Positions 1 through 8,837 of a stretch of DNA of 64,000 nt are shown piece by piece. The DNA lies in assembly GCF_034313965.1 (NCBI RefSeq), contig NZ_JAVIWQ010000002.1, positions 930,001 through 994,000 on the forward strand, written 5' to 3'. Made by a program: the position numbers and the translations under genes. Within the stretch, counting starts at the first letter, position 1. Each line of letters starts with the position of its first letter. This DNA comes from Herbaspirillum sp. RTI4. Its GTDB lineage: Bacteria > Pseudomonadota > Gammaproteobacteria > Burkholderiales > Burkholderiaceae_D. Below the pieces are notes generated by a model that saw only the letters and a list, made by a program, of their open reading frames with translations, was not told the DNA's origin and searched no databases.

Positions 1-1
1 C

Positions 2-100
2 GAAGCTGCGGTACTTGCCGCCGGGGGCTTCGCGCTGGCGACGCAGGCCATGTTGATGGCGTCGCCTAAGGGCGCTAATGGCACCAGTTCACTCAGTTGA
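2..100 (+). CDS. possible 3' end of an unidentified gene (partial)
   Basis: An open frame enters from the left edge and runs 32 codons to a TGA at 98-100. It is rich in Ala and Gly and ends ...GTSSLS. I do not recognise the protein. The fragment is short, so it could be chance. It would converge on the membrane-protein gene that ends at 132. Confidence 0.2.
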   Translation, partial: EAAVLAAGGFALATQAMLMASPKGANGTSSLS

Positions 101-131
101 GTCTTGCCCTGAGTACGGTTTCAGCGCCGCA

Positions 132-917
132 TCATTCCGGCGTTGAAACCTCGGCCTCCGTTGCCGAATCGATGAATACTTGCTTATAGGTAGGGTAAAA
201 CGAGCTGTACATAATGACGGTCAGGACGATCGACATGGGCAGCAGAACGAAGATGGCGACATCGGCGTTGCCAACCACGAAGGCGACCAAGGTGCTTAAG
301 ATGGCAGGCACCAGCACCCCCAGGGCGATCCAGATGCCAGCGTAAACCAGGAAGGCGCGGTACTCGCGGCGCACGGTGTAAAAGCTGTAGAAAATGGCTT
401 TGCCGACGGACATATCTTGCCAGGCGATCAGCGGTGCGGCATACCAGAAAGCCATCGCTGCCGGGATGTACAGCACGACCGCGGTAATGATCGCCAGCAG
501 AAGCGAGGAGCTGTCGAATTTCTCAGGGGCGATACTGGTCTGGCCTGTCATGGCCTGCCATAAAAAGCCGCCATCGACCAATGACGATGCGCCGATGGCA
601 ACGAGTGCCGCCAGCACATACAGCACACCAAGCGTCGCCAGACGTTTGAATAATGGCGATCGGAAACCAGTCATCAGCAAAGAGGGATAGACCCGTTCGC
701 CCTTCTCAATGTTGGCGCAGGCTTGCATGAATGCGATGGCAAACACCGGCACCAGAATCAGCGGCAGCAATTGCCCGAGAACAGGGATGATGCCGATGAC
801 CAGCATGAGAAACATGTAGGCCAGAAACAGGGTGGACAGTTCTGCCGGTTGTTTGCGGAAGAGGGCGACCCCTTGTTTGATCCACAGCCAGCCGGTCGAT
901 GCGGGAAGTTTTTGCAT
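132..917 (-). CDS. BPSS1780-type integral membrane protein
   Basis: A 261-residue hydrophobic protein with about six membrane segments (for example the stretches around LAYMFLMLVIGIIPVLG and IFVLLPMSIVLTVIMY). It resembles the uncharacterised BPSS1780 family of betaproteobacterial inner-membrane proteins, and no catalytic motif is visible. The start was placed at ATG 917, giving MQKLPASTGWLW. An 18-residue longer frame exists but would run into the end of thrB. The ATG lies just 1 bp beyond the thrB stop, so the two genes are almost certainly co-transcribed and translationally coupled. Function unknown. Confidence 0.75.
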   Translation of the reverse strand: MQKLPASTGWLWIKQGVALFRKQPAELSTLFLAYMFLMLVIGIIPVLGQLLPLILVPVFAIAFMQACANIEKGERVYPSLLMTGFRSPLFKRLATLGVLYVLAALVAIGASSLVDGGFLWQAMTGQTSIAPEKFDSSSLLLAIITAVVLYIPAAMAFWYAAPLIAWQDMSVGKAIFYSFYTVRREYRAFLVYAGIWIALGVLVPAILSTLVAFVVGNADVAIFVLLPMSIVLTVIMYSSFYPTYKQVFIDSATEAEVSTPE

Positions 918-918
918 A

Positions 919-1875
919 TCAATAAAGCGTAGGAATGGGCATGTCGATGCGGGAACGCAGAATGCGTTCAAAGTGCATGGGATCGTGCGGTGTCAGCATT
1001 TCGGCCTCGCGTGGAAGATAGTAGTCGTACAGTCGCGACAGCCAGAACCGCAGTGCCGCCGCACGTAACAGGATAGCCCAGGATGCGCGCTCAGTCTCAT
1101 TAAACGGGCGCACGGCACAGTAAGCGTCCAGCATCGCCCGCGTGCGCGCCTCATCCAGCGTGCCGCTGTCAACGTCGATGCACCAGTCATTGACCGTGAC
1201 GGCCAGATCGAACAGCCAGGTATCGCACCCGGCGAAATAAAAATCGAAAAATCCGCCCAGTTGTTCGCCATCGAACATGACGTTATTGCGGAATAAATCG
1301 GCATGCACCGGTCCATGCGGCAATTTCTGATAGTCATCCGAGGCGGCAAACGCCTCTTGAAAAGCCAGTTCGCTGCGCAGCAATGTTTGCGTCGGCAAAG
1401 GCAGTTTCGGCAGCACCACCGGCGCCGTGACGCGCCACCAGGAGAGACCGCGCAGATTGGGTTGGTGCAGCGGAAAATCAGCTGCGGCCAGATGCATTCT
1501 CGCCAGCATTGCACCGACTGCGGCGCAATGCACCGGGCCGGGCGACATTTGGCAGGCGCCGGCCAGTTTGCTGACGATGGCGGCTGGCTTGCCGTTAAGC
1601 AAAGTGACCAGCGCACCGTCCTGATTGGCCACTGGTGCCGGCGCCGGAACGCCGCGTTGCGCCAGATGGCGCATCAGTTCCAGATAAAACGGTAATTGCT
1701 CGATACTGAGATTTTCAAATAGCGTCAGCACGAATTCGCCGCACTCGGTCGTGATGAAAAAATTGCTGTTCTCGATGCCGGATGAAATGCCCCGGATGCC
1801 GACTGCCTTGCCGAGAGGAAATTGCGGCATCCATGCCGTTAACTGGTCCAGCGTGACCGGTGTAAATACTGCCAT
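919..1875 (-). CDS. thrB: homoserine kinase (aminoglycoside-phosphotransferase fold)
   Basis: Phosphorylates L-homoserine with ATP on the way to threonine. The 318 residues match the APH/choline-kinase-type ThrB found in beta- and alphaproteobacteria, not the GHMP-type enzyme of E. coli. The N-terminus [12 protein letters not shown] and the block [12 protein letters not shown] are typical. The catalytic loop is [12 protein letters not shown] (HxDxxxxN), followed by the metal-binding FFDFYFAG. It is the first gene of a two-gene unit with the membrane protein downstream. The function is cytosolic, and the family assignment is secure from sequence alone. Confidence 0.92.
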   Translation of the reverse strand: MAVFTPVTLDQLTAWMPQFPLGKAVGIRGISSGIENSNFFITTECGEFVLTLFENLSIEQLPFYLELMRHLAQRGVPAPAPVANQDGALVTLLNGKPAAIVSKLAGACQMSPGPVHCAAVGAMLARMHLAAADFPLHQPNLRGLSWWRVTAPVVLPKLPLPTQTLLRSELAFQEAFAASDDYQKLPHGPVHADLFRNNVMFDGEQLGGFFDFYFAGCDTWLFDLAVTVNDWCIDVDSGTLDEARTRAMLDAYCAVRPFNETERASWAILLRAAALRFWLSRLYDYYLPREAEMLTPHDPMHFERILRSRIDMPIPTLY

Positions 1876-2043
1876 CGGAGAAATGAATAAAAAGAGGTTT
1901 GCGGAATGAGGTAGTTGCCTGGCCGTGCGCAGGCAAAAAATGCTCGGGCCATCGGCATCGTGGCCGCATCTAAATGAATGTGGCTATGCCGCCAGGGGAT
2001 AGACGCTAAGCCACGCGTCCATCCCTTGTGATGCAGGCTTGAT

Positions 2044-2436
2044 TTACCTTGAAGGGGTCACTACGCTGGGTGGTGTGCCCGGTGGCTTTCCTGATCCCCA
2101 GTCGAATTCTTTGACAACCCATTGCGGATTGGTCTGCCCGCGACTTTGGGCGTCGCCCGGCAGGGCAGTACCTACCTGATGCGGTTTCATGTGATAAGTG
2201 CTGCCGCCGCTGGTGACTTCGACATCCGTGACCACACCCTGGCTACGCTTCTCGGTAATGCCGTTGGCTTTAGGGGCTTCGTTTGGATTTTTGATGGTGA
2301 CGGCAGGCGGTTCGCCTTCTTCCAGCTTTTGCAACTCAGGTGGCGGCGGTGCCAGATTATTTTGTTGCGCATGCGCCAGGGAAGACGACAGGCAGGCCGT
2401 CAATGCCAGAGCAGGCCAGATTTTAATAAGATTCAT
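2044..2436 (-). CDS. DUF2782 small secreted protein
   Basis: A 130-residue protein with a signal peptide: MNLIKIWPALALTACLSSSL, then a probable cleavage at AHA-Q. A Pro-rich stretch follows (LAPPPPELQKLEEGEPP) and then the DUF2782 core with SGGSTYHMKP. The frame is open a further 53 codons upstream, but ATG 2436 is chosen because it begins directly at the signal peptide. DUF2782 proteins regularly sit between thrB and polA in betaproteobacteria. The molecular role is unknown, but a periplasmic location is likely. It precedes thrB by 168 bp in the same direction. Confidence 0.75.
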   Translation of the reverse strand: MNLIKIWPALALTACLSSSLAHAQQNNLAPPPPELQKLEEGEPPAVTIKNPNEAPKANGITEKRSQGVVTDVEVTSGGSTYHMKPHQVGTALPGDAQSRGQTNPQWVVKEFDWGSGKPPGTPPSVVTPSR

Positions 2437-2661
2437 GATGGGTTCGATGAGGTAGGGCAGCGTTGGACAGCGATAAATGGGGAGCCTCGGATGACGCCAC
2501 TGCGATGCATCAATTCCGTGTTGCTTGCCCGGAGATTGCGCAGTTCGCCATGCTTTATCAGAAGTTCCGTAGCAATATGCAGCGGCACAGGGCATTGTAA
2601 CAAACTCCCCGCGTCAAACCGGCCTGAAAGCAGCCGTTGTGCGGACTTGGCTGCATCTTGA

Positions 2662-3396
2662 CTATAAATACATGCCGCTTTCCTGTTCGCTTTCCGGCGG
2701 AGTGGTCTGATCCTCGTAAAAATCGAGGATAGCCTGCACCACTTCGGCCGGATCGTCGATCACTTGCATCAGATCCAGATCTTTTTCAGCGATCATGCCG
2801 TCGGCCACCAATTGCGAGCGGAACCAGTCCAGCAAACCGCTCCAAAAGGTGGAGCCGACCAGAATGACTGGAATCCGGCGCGATTTGCCGGTCTGAATCA
2901 GCGTCAGCGCCTCGGACAGCTCATCCATCGTGCCGAAACCGCCCGGCAGCACCACGTAAGCATCTGCATAGCGCACAAACGCCACCTTGCGCGCGAAGAA
3001 ATGACGGAACGTGATGGAAATATCCTGCCACTTGTTGCTGGTCTGTTCGTGCGGCAACTCGATATTTAGTCCGACCGATGACGATAGTCCTTCAAACGCG
3101 CCCTTGTTGGCCGCTTCCATGATGCCCGGCCCGCCGCCGGAAATAACAGCAAAACCCTCATCGGACAAACGCCGGGAGATATCCACGCACAAATCGTAAT
3201 AAGGGTTGTCCGGCTTGATACGCGCCGATCCGAACACCGAGACGGCGGGCCGCAGTTCTGAAAGACGTTCGGTAGACTCGATGAACTCTGCCATAATCGT
3301 CAGCATATGCCACGATTCGCGGGCCTTCTTTGACGTGGCGCGTTCGATATCGATTATTTCCCGCAGGCGCGGTACTTTCTTCCCTCTAATTTCCAT
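2662..3396 (-). CDS. LOG-family Rossmann-fold protein (TIGR00730)
   Basis: A 244-residue cytosolic protein with the LOG signatures SGGGPGIMEAANKGA and PGGFGTMDELSEA, the site of nucleoside-5'-monophosphate phosphoribohydrolase activity in characterised members. It may therefore cleave cytokinin-type or purine nucleotides to the free base and ribose 5-phosphate. The substrate here is an inference. The start is ATG 3396 (MEIRGKKVPRLRE). A TTG two codons upstream would lie inside polA. Its start codon directly abuts the polA start in the divergent direction. Confidence 0.85.
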   Translation of the reverse strand: MEIRGKKVPRLREIIDIERATSKKARESWHMLTIMAEFIESTERLSELRPAVSVFGSARIKPDNPYYDLCVDISRRLSDEGFAVISGGGPGIMEAANKGAFEGLSSSVGLNIELPHEQTSNKWQDISITFRHFFARKVAFVRYADAYVVLPGGFGTMDELSEALTLIQTGKSRRIPVILVGSTFWSGLLDWFRSQLVADGMIAEKDLDLMQVIDDPAEVVQAILDFYEDQTTPPESEQESGMYL

Positions 3397-6189
3397 ATGC
3401 AAAAAACCTTGTTGTTAGTCGACGGTTCGAGTTATTTATATCGCGCTTTTCATGCTTTGCCGGATATGCGTAACGCGCAGGGCGCGCCGACCGGAGCGTT
3501 GTATGGGTTCATCAACATGCTGCGCCGTCTGCGCACCGATTATCCCGCAAGTTACCTGGCCTGTGTTTTCGACGCCAAAGGAAAAACTTTCCGCGACGAC
3601 CTGTACGCCGATTACAAAGCTACCCGCAAATCGATGCCGGAAGATCTGGTGCTGCAAATCGAGCCTATCCACGCCGCGGTGCGCGCCATGGGTTGGCCGA
3701 TTTTGATGGTCGACGGCGTGGAAGCCGACGACGTCATCGGTACGCTGGCAGTGCTGGCCTCGCAGCACGGACTCGACACCATCGTTTCCACCGGCGACAA
3801 AGATCTGGCGCAACTGGTCAACGCGCATGTGACGCTGATCAACACCATGAGCAATGAAACACTCGACCGCGAAGCCGTCATCGCCAAGTTCGGCGTGCCG
3901 CCGGAACGCATCGTCGATTATCTGAGTTTGATTGGCGACACCGTCGATAACGTCCCCGGCGTGGATAAAGTCGGCCCCAAGACCGCGGTGAAATGGCTCG
4001 CCAAATACGACTCTCTGGACGGCGTCATCGCCCATGCCGCCGACATCAGCGGCGCAGTCGGCGAGCATTTGCGCAAGGCGCTGGACTGGTTGCCGCAAGC
4101 CAAGGTGCTGGTCACGGTCAAGACCGATTGCGATCTGGCCGGCCACATGGTGTCGATCGCGGAATCGCTGCAAGCGGGCGAGGCCGACAATCAGGCGCTG
4201 ATGGCTTTGTACACCGAATACAACTTCAAGAGCTGGCTGCGCGATCTCACCAACCTCGTGGCGGCATCCGCGCCACCGGCCGCCGCTGCCGGGCAGGGGG
4301 GATTGTTTGATGTTTCGGTCGATTCCCCGGCTTCTGCCACGCATCCCTCCGCCACGCCGGTTGCCCCGCTAGCAGCCCCTCTTCCTACCGATTACGAACT
4401 GGTGCTGACCGCAGAGCGGCTCGATCACTGGCTACAGATCATCACGGACGCAGAACTGACCGCGCTCGATACCGAAACCACTTCGCTCAACACCATGCAG
4501 GCGCGGCTGGTTGGCATTTCGCTGTGTTGCACGCCCGGCTACGCCGCCTACATCCCGGTGGCGCATCGTTATCAGGATGCCCCGGCGCAATTGCCGCTGG
4601 AACAGGTGCTGGCCGTTCTCAAGCCCTGGCTGGAAGACCCGGCGCAGCGCAAGGTCGGCCAAAACATGAAATACGACAGCCATATTTTCGCTAATCACGG
4701 CATCGCTTTGCAGGGTGTCGCGCACGATACGATGCTGGAATCCTACGTCTTTGAATCGCACCGCACGCACGACATGGATAGCCTTGCCTTGCGTCATCTG
4801 GGACACAAGACCATTGCCTATACCGAGGTCTGCGGCAAGGGCGCGTCGCAGATCGGTTTTGACGAAGTCGATCTGGAGCGCGCCACTGCCTATGCCGCCG
4901 AGGATGCCGATATCACCTTGCAGTTGCACCACGCCATGTGGCCGCAGGTGGAAAGCGTCGATGCCTTGCGTTATATCTACGAAAAAATCGAACTGCCGGC
5001 CGCCGTCGTGCTGCAAAAAATCGAACGCAACGGCGTGCTGATCGACTCGGATTTGCTCGGCATACAGTCGAACGAACTGGGCCGCAAAATGCTCGACATC
5101 GAACAGCAAGCCTACGCGCTGGCCGAGCAGCCGTTCAACCTGAATTCGCCCAAGCAACTGGCGGAAATCCTGTTCGTCAAACTGCAATTGCCGGTGGTCA
5201 AAAAAACTCCCTCCGGCACGCCCTCGACGGATGAAGATGTCTTGCAGAAACTGGCGGAAGATTACCCGCTGCCGAAGATACTGCTCGATTACCGCAGCCT
5301 GTCCAAACTGAAATCGACCTACACCGACAAGCTGCCGAAGATGGTCAATCCCGATACCGGCCGGGTGCATACCAACTACGCGCAAGCCGTGGCGGTGACC
5401 GGGCGGCTGGCGTCGAACGAACCGAATCTGCAAAATATTCCGGTGCGCACCGCCGAAGGGCGACGCATCCGCGAAGCCTTCATTGCGCCAGCCGGTAGTG
5501 TCATTGTCTCGGCGGATTATTCGCAGATTGAATTGCGCATCATGGCGCACTTGTCCGGCGATGAAGCCATGCTGCGCGCCTTTGCCGCCGGCGAAGACAT
5601 CCATCGCGCCACCGCCGCTGAAATTTTCGGCATGGCACCGAGCGAAGTCGGGTCTGAGCAGCGGCGCTACGCCAAGGTCATCAACTTCGGTCTGATTTAC
5701 GGCATGAGTGCGTTCGGACTGGCCGGCAATCTGGGCATCGAGCGCGGCGCGGCGCAAATGTACATCGACAAATATTTCCTGCGCTTTGCCGGCGTCAAAC
5801 GCTTCATGGATGAAACGCGGCTGCTGGCCAAGGAACAGGGCTATGTTGAAACGGTTTTTGGCCGTCGCTTGTGGTTGCCTGAAATCAATTCGCCGAACGG
5901 CCCGCGTCGCCAGGGTGCGGAACGCGCCGCGATCAATGCGCCTATGCAGGGGACGGCGGCCGACCTGATCAAACTGGCGATGGTGGCGGTGCAGGACTTT
6001 ATCGAGCGAGAACGCTTGCACTCGCTGTTGATCATGCAGGTGCACGATGAACTGGTGCTGCAGGTCACGCAGGAAGAGCTGCCGCTGATACGCGAAAAAT
6101 TACCCCAACTGATGGCCGGCGTGGCACAGTTGAAAGTGCCGCTGACGGCGGAAGTCGGCGTTGGCAATAATTGGGAGGAGGCGCACTGA
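3397..6189 (+). CDS. polA: DNA polymerase I
   Basis: Full-length 930-residue enzyme for Okazaki-fragment maturation and repair synthesis. Domain 1 (about 1-290) is the 5'-3' nuclease, with LLLVDGSSYLYRAFHALP, GVEADDVIGT and STGDKDLAQLV. An Ala/Pro-rich linker (about 290-330) follows. Domain 2 (about 345-530) is the 3'-5' exonuclease, with an intact DTETTSLNT (about residue 358), so proofreading is probably retained. The polymerase domain has SADYSQIELRIMAHLSG (motif A), RRYAKVINFGLIYGMSAFG (O helix) and VHDELVLQV (motif C). The ATG at 3397 abuts the divergent LOG-family start, and no obvious Shine-Dalgarno sequence precedes it. A hairpin plus T-run follows the stop. Confidence 0.97.
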   Translation: MQKTLLLVDGSSYLYRAFHALPDMRNAQGAPTGALYGFINMLRRLRTDYPASYLACVFDAKGKTFRDDLYADYKATRKSMPEDLVLQIEPIHAAVRAMGWPILMVDGVEADDVIGTLAVLASQHGLDTIVSTGDKDLAQLVNAHVTLINTMSNETLDREAVIAKFGVPPERIVDYLSLIGDTVDNVPGVDKVGPKTAVKWLAKYDSLDGVIAHAADISGAVGEHLRKALDWLPQAKVLVTVKTDCDLAGHMVSIAESLQAGEADNQALMALYTEYNFKSWLRDLTNLVAASAPPAAAAGQGGLFDVSVDSPASATHPSATPVAPLAAPLPTDYELVLTAERLDHWLQIITDAELTALDTETTSLNTMQARLVGISLCCTPGYAAYIPVAHRYQDAPAQLPLEQVLAVLKPWLEDPAQRKVGQNMKYDSHIFANHGIALQGVAHDTMLESYVFESHRTHDMDSLALRHLGHKTIAYTEVCGKGASQIGFDEVDLERATAYAAEDADITLQLHHAMWPQVESVDALRYIYEKIELPAAVVLQKIERNGVLIDSDLLGIQSNELGRKMLDIEQQAYALAEQPFNLNSPKQLAEILFVKLQLPVVKKTPSGTPSTDEDVLQKLAEDYPLPKILLDYRSLSKLKSTYTDKLPKMVNPDTGRVHTNYAQAVAVTGRLASNEPNLQNIPVRTAEGRRIREAFIAPAGSVIVSADYSQIELRIMAHLSGDEAMLRAFAAGEDIHRATAAEIFGMAPSEVGSEQRRYAKVINFGLIYGMSAFGLAGNLGIERGAAQMYIDKYFLRFAGVKRFMDETRLLAKEQGYVETVFGRRLWLPEINSPNGPRRQGAERAAINAPMQGTAADLIKLAMVAVQDFIERERLHSLLIMQVHDELVLQVTQEELPLIREKLPQLMAGVAQLKVPLTAEVGVGNNWEEAH

Positions 6190-6212
6190 CGCTGCGCCAG
6201 CGAGTTTTTTTT
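6190..6212 (+). terminator. probable Rho-independent terminator of polA
   Basis: Directly after the polA stop, CGCTG (6190-6194) pairs with CAGCG (6198-6202) around a 3-nt loop, followed by a run of eight T (6205-6212). The stem is short, so efficiency is uncertain, but position and T-run fit. Confidence 0.55.
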
Positions 6213-6237
6213 ATGCAGGATCACTTGAGGGAACGCC

Positions 6238-7119
6238 ATGAATGACGTGCAACGGGATCTGGATAGTCTGGTCGGTACCAACGCTTTGTTTGAGGACGGC
6301 AATCGCCGCGCCTTCCTGAAAACGGCTCTGGGAGCCAGTTTCGCGGCTGCCGTATCGCCAGTGATGGCGCAAACCGTGATTCATACCGATAGTGTCGGGC
6401 TCGAAGTGTTCGAGGTTGGCGTGATGGTCGATGGGCAGCGGGTGCCAGCCTATGTCGCTAAACCGGCTGGCAAAACGCATCTGCCGGTGGTGTTGGTAAT
6501 TTCTGAAATTTTCGGCGTCCATGCGCATATCGCCGATATCGCCCGCCGTTTCGCCAAGCAGGGCTATCTGGCGATTGCGCCGGAACTGTTCATTCGCCAG
6601 GGCGATCCGTCGGCCTATCCGACCATCACGGAACTGAACGAAAAGATCATCTCCAAAACGCCGGATGCGCAAGTGCTGGGCGATCTTGATGCCTATGTTG
6701 ACTGGGCCAAGGACAACGGCGGTGACATGAAACGCCTCGGTATCAACGGCTTTTGCTGGGGCGGTCGGATTACCTGGTTGTATTGCGCACATAATCCGCA
6801 GGTCAAAGCAGGCGTGGTCTGGTATGGCAAACCCGAGGGTGAAAAATCGGCACTGATGCCGGCCAATCCCATCGATATCGCTGCCACGCTGAAAGTGCCG
6901 GTGCTGGGCATGTACGGCGGCAAGGACGCTGGCATTCCGGTTGCCAGCGTGCAACGCTTGAAGGCCGCACTGGAGGCCGCCGGCAACCGTTCCGAATTCG
7001 TCGTCTTTCCGAATTCAGGCCATGCCTTCAATGCCGACTACCGCCCCAGCTATGTCGCGGCCGATGCCAAAGACGGCTGGCAGCGCGCCCTGACCTGGCT
7101 GCGCTCTCACGGCGTGTAA
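6238..7119 (+). CDS. dienelactone hydrolase family protein, exported
   Basis: A 293-residue alpha/beta hydrolase. The N-terminus has a Tat-like signal with the twin Arg in NRRAFLKTALG, then a hydrophobic Ala-rich stretch to SPVMA. The catalytic set of the DLH family is visible: E in ISEIFGVH, nucleophilic C in GFCWGG, D in YGGKDAGIP and H in NSGHAFN. Characterised relatives hydrolyse dienelactone to maleylacetate, but paralogues of this exported type are mostly uncharacterised. The start ATG 6238 has GAGGGAAC 7-14 nt upstream. No aromatic-degradation genes lie nearby, so the physiological substrate is unknown. Confidence 0.85.
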   Translation: MNDVQRDLDSLVGTNALFEDGNRRAFLKTALGASFAAAVSPVMAQTVIHTDSVGLEVFEVGVMVDGQRVPAYVAKPAGKTHLPVVLVISEIFGVHAHIADIARRFAKQGYLAIAPELFIRQGDPSAYPTITELNEKIISKTPDAQVLGDLDAYVDWAKDNGGDMKRLGINGFCWGGRITWLYCAHNPQVKAGVVWYGKPEGEKSALMPANPIDIAATLKVPVLGMYGGKDAGIPVASVQRLKAALEAAGNRSEFVVFPNSGHAFNADYRPSYVAADAKDGWQRALTWLRSHGV

Positions 7120-7142
7120 GCAGGCACACAGGCAGGCACAAG

Positions 7143-7182
7143 GGTCAGGAGGGGGCAGGGCAAGCATTTACCCCCCCTGACC
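7143..7182. other. long imperfect inverted repeat before yqgE
   Basis: GGTCAGGAGGGGG (7143-7155) pairs with CCCCCCCTGACC (7171-7182) with one bulge and a 15-nt loop. There is no T-run, so it is not a classical intrinsic terminator in the plus direction. It ends only 7 nt before the first possible yqgE start (7190) and would sequester that ribosome-binding region. Confidence 0.5.
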
Positions 7183-7189
7183 TGCTAAA

Positions 7190-7879
7190 ATGTCAGGCAT
7201 GACGAAGCAACGCACCTCTCCCCTGATTCACCTCTCTTCCATTGGCGCGGCCGCCTCCGGCCTGACCGGTTCCGGCACGACTGAAGACGACGAACCCCTG
7301 CTGATGGACCTGACCAACCATTTCCTTATTGCCATGCCCTCCATGCTCGACCCGATTTTCGGCGGCAGCGTGGTGTATATGTGCGAGCACAATAAAAACG
7401 GCGCACTCGGCGTGGTCATCAACAAGCCCACTGACATGAGCATGGACGTGCTGTTCGACCGCATCAATCTGAAGCTGGAAATCGTCTCCGACGCAGAACG
7501 CTTCCGGCCGCTGAAATATGCCCGCCCGGTAATGTTTGGCGGGCCGGTGCAGGTTGAGCGCGGCTTTGTGCTGCATTCCTCCCTGGACTCGTATTCTTCG
7601 ACCTTGCAAGTAACGGAGGCCATATCGCTGACCACCTCCAAGGATGTGCTGGAAGCGGCAGCGCATGGTGCCGGTCCTGATGAGATGCTGGTCACGATAG
7701 GCTGTTCCGGCTGGAGCGCCGGGCAGCTCGAAGGCGAAATCGCCCGTAACGGCTGGCTGACCGTGCAAGCCGACCCCAATATCATTTTCAATTTACCGAT
7801 TGAAGAACGCTTCACCGCAGCGCTGGCCTTGCTGGGCATAGATCCGATCATGCTGACGGCCGATTGCGGTCATGCCTGA
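7190..7879 (+). CDS. yqgE: YqgE/AlgH family protein
   Basis: The conserved DUF179 core starts at MDLTNHFLIAMPSMLD and includes GGSVVYMCEHNKNGALGVVINKP and LVTIGCSGWSAGQLEGE. The 229-residue frame has about 38 non-conserved residues before the core. The true start could be 7190, 7199 or 7304 (MDLTN...), and the hairpin at 7143-7182 argues against heavy use of 7190. The biochemical role is unresolved, although the family is commonly paired with ruvX/yqgF as here. The stop overlaps the ruvX start by 8 bp. Confidence 0.88.
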   Translation: MSGMTKQRTSPLIHLSSIGAAASGLTGSGTTEDDEPLLMDLTNHFLIAMPSMLDPIFGGSVVYMCEHNKNGALGVVINKPTDMSMDVLFDRINLKLEIVSDAERFRPLKYARPVMFGGPVQVERGFVLHSSLDSYSSTLQVTEAISLTTSKDVLEAAAHGAGPDEMLVTIGCSGWSAGQLEGEIARNGWLTVQADPNIIFNLPIEERFTAALALLGIDPIMLTADCGHA

Positions 7880-8306
7880 GGACGGAACGAGCGCAGAAAA
7901 CGATGCCACGCCGGTAGCCGCTCAGCACTTGACGGTACTGGCCTTTGATTTCGGCCTCAAGCGCATCGGCGTCGCGGTAGGCAATACCTTGCTGAAACAG
8001 GCGCAGCCCCTGAGCATCGTCAGCGCCGCCACCAACGACGGCAAATTTGCCGAAATCGCCGCGCTGATGGCGTCCTGGCAACCGGGTTTGTGCGTCGTCG
8101 GCGTGCCGGTACATCCCGATGGCGCAGAACACGAAATGACGCAGCGCTGCCGCCGTTTCGCCAACCAGTTGCACGGCCGCTACGGCGTGGCCATCGCCCT
8201 GATCGACGAGCGCTATACCTCGGCGGTTCTGGTGCAGCGGCGCGGCGAACATGTCGATGCGCAGGCTGCGGCACTGATCTTGCAACAATATTTTGACGGG
8301 AATTGA
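7872..8306 (+). CDS. ruvX: Holliday-junction resolvase-like RuvX/YqgF
   Basis: A 144-residue RNase H-fold protein. The fold begins at LTVLAFDFGLKRIGVAVGN, with the first catalytic Asp in FDFG. VVGVPVHPDG and LIDERYTSAVL supply the other acidic residues. In E. coli YqgF is essential and acts in 16S pre-rRNA 5' processing; a resolvase activity has also been reported for the family. The N-terminal ~18 residues are extra and acidic. It overlaps yqgE by 8 bp and precedes pyrR by 6 bp, so it is translated as part of the same operon. Confidence 0.9.
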   Translation: MPEDGTSAENDATPVAAQHLTVLAFDFGLKRIGVAVGNTLLKQAQPLSIVSAATNDGKFAEIAALMASWQPGLCVVGVPVHPDGAEHEMTQRCRRFANQLHGRYGVAIALIDERYTSAVLVQRRGEHVDAQAAALILQQYFDGN

Positions 8307-8312
8307 CTGCAC

Positions 8313-8837
8313 ATGACGCTGACTACTACCTCGCCCTTAACGGAATTCGATGCCGAAGCCTTGTACGCTTCTCTGGCGCAACAAATTAAAGCCGGCTTGC
8401 AGGATGTGCCTGACGTCGCCCTCGTCGGCATCCATTCCGGCGGCGCCTGGCTGGCGGAACGTCTGGCGGCAGACTTGCAGCTGACAGCGCGTCTCGGTTT
8501 CATCGACTCCTCTTTCTATCGCGACGATTACGCCGAAAAAGGCCTGCGCAGCGACGTCAAGCCCAGCCAGATCCCGTTTGAAGTCGAAGGTGCCACGATT
8601 GTGCTGATCGACGACGTGCTCTACACCGGCCGCACCACGCGCGCGGCCATCAACGAATTATTCGATTACGGCCGTCCCGCCAGGATCATCCTGGTGGCGC
8701 TGGCCGATCGCGGCGGCCGCGAATTGCCGATTGCCGCCGACTTCCTCGGCACCCGGGTTGCGCTGACCGCAGGTCAGTCGCTGTTATTCCAACGCGCCGA
8801 CGACGGCCGCTTTTCTCTTTCGGTGGTCCATGCTTAA
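8313..8837 (+). CDS. pyrR: PyrR regulator / uracil phosphoribosyltransferase
   Basis: A 174-residue type-I PRTase. The PRPP-binding loop is [20 protein letters not shown], and the N-terminal block with [16 protein letters not shown] is typical. PyrR attenuates pyr operons by binding mRNA in Gram-positives. In proteobacteria with the pyrR-pyrB-pyrC' order its regulatory role is less clear, and UPRTase activity is expected. It overlaps pyrB by 8 bp. No attenuator structure was recognised just upstream, where ruvX is coding. Confidence 0.9.
   Translation: MTLTTTSPLTEFDAEALYASLAQQIKAGLQDVPDVALVGIHSGGAWLAERLAADLQLTARLGFIDSSFYRDDYAEKGLRSDVKPSQIPFEVEGATIVLIDDVLYTGRTTRAAINELFDYGRPARIILVALADRGGRELPIAADFLGTRVALTAGQSLLFQRADDGRFSLSVVHA

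Noticed and set aside
4432..6045. 537-codon antisense frame under polA (and 3436-4344)
   Set aside because: Typical shadow frames of a GC-rich gene. The peptides are low-complexity and rich in Arg/His/Gln with no known motif, while polA has every expected motif.
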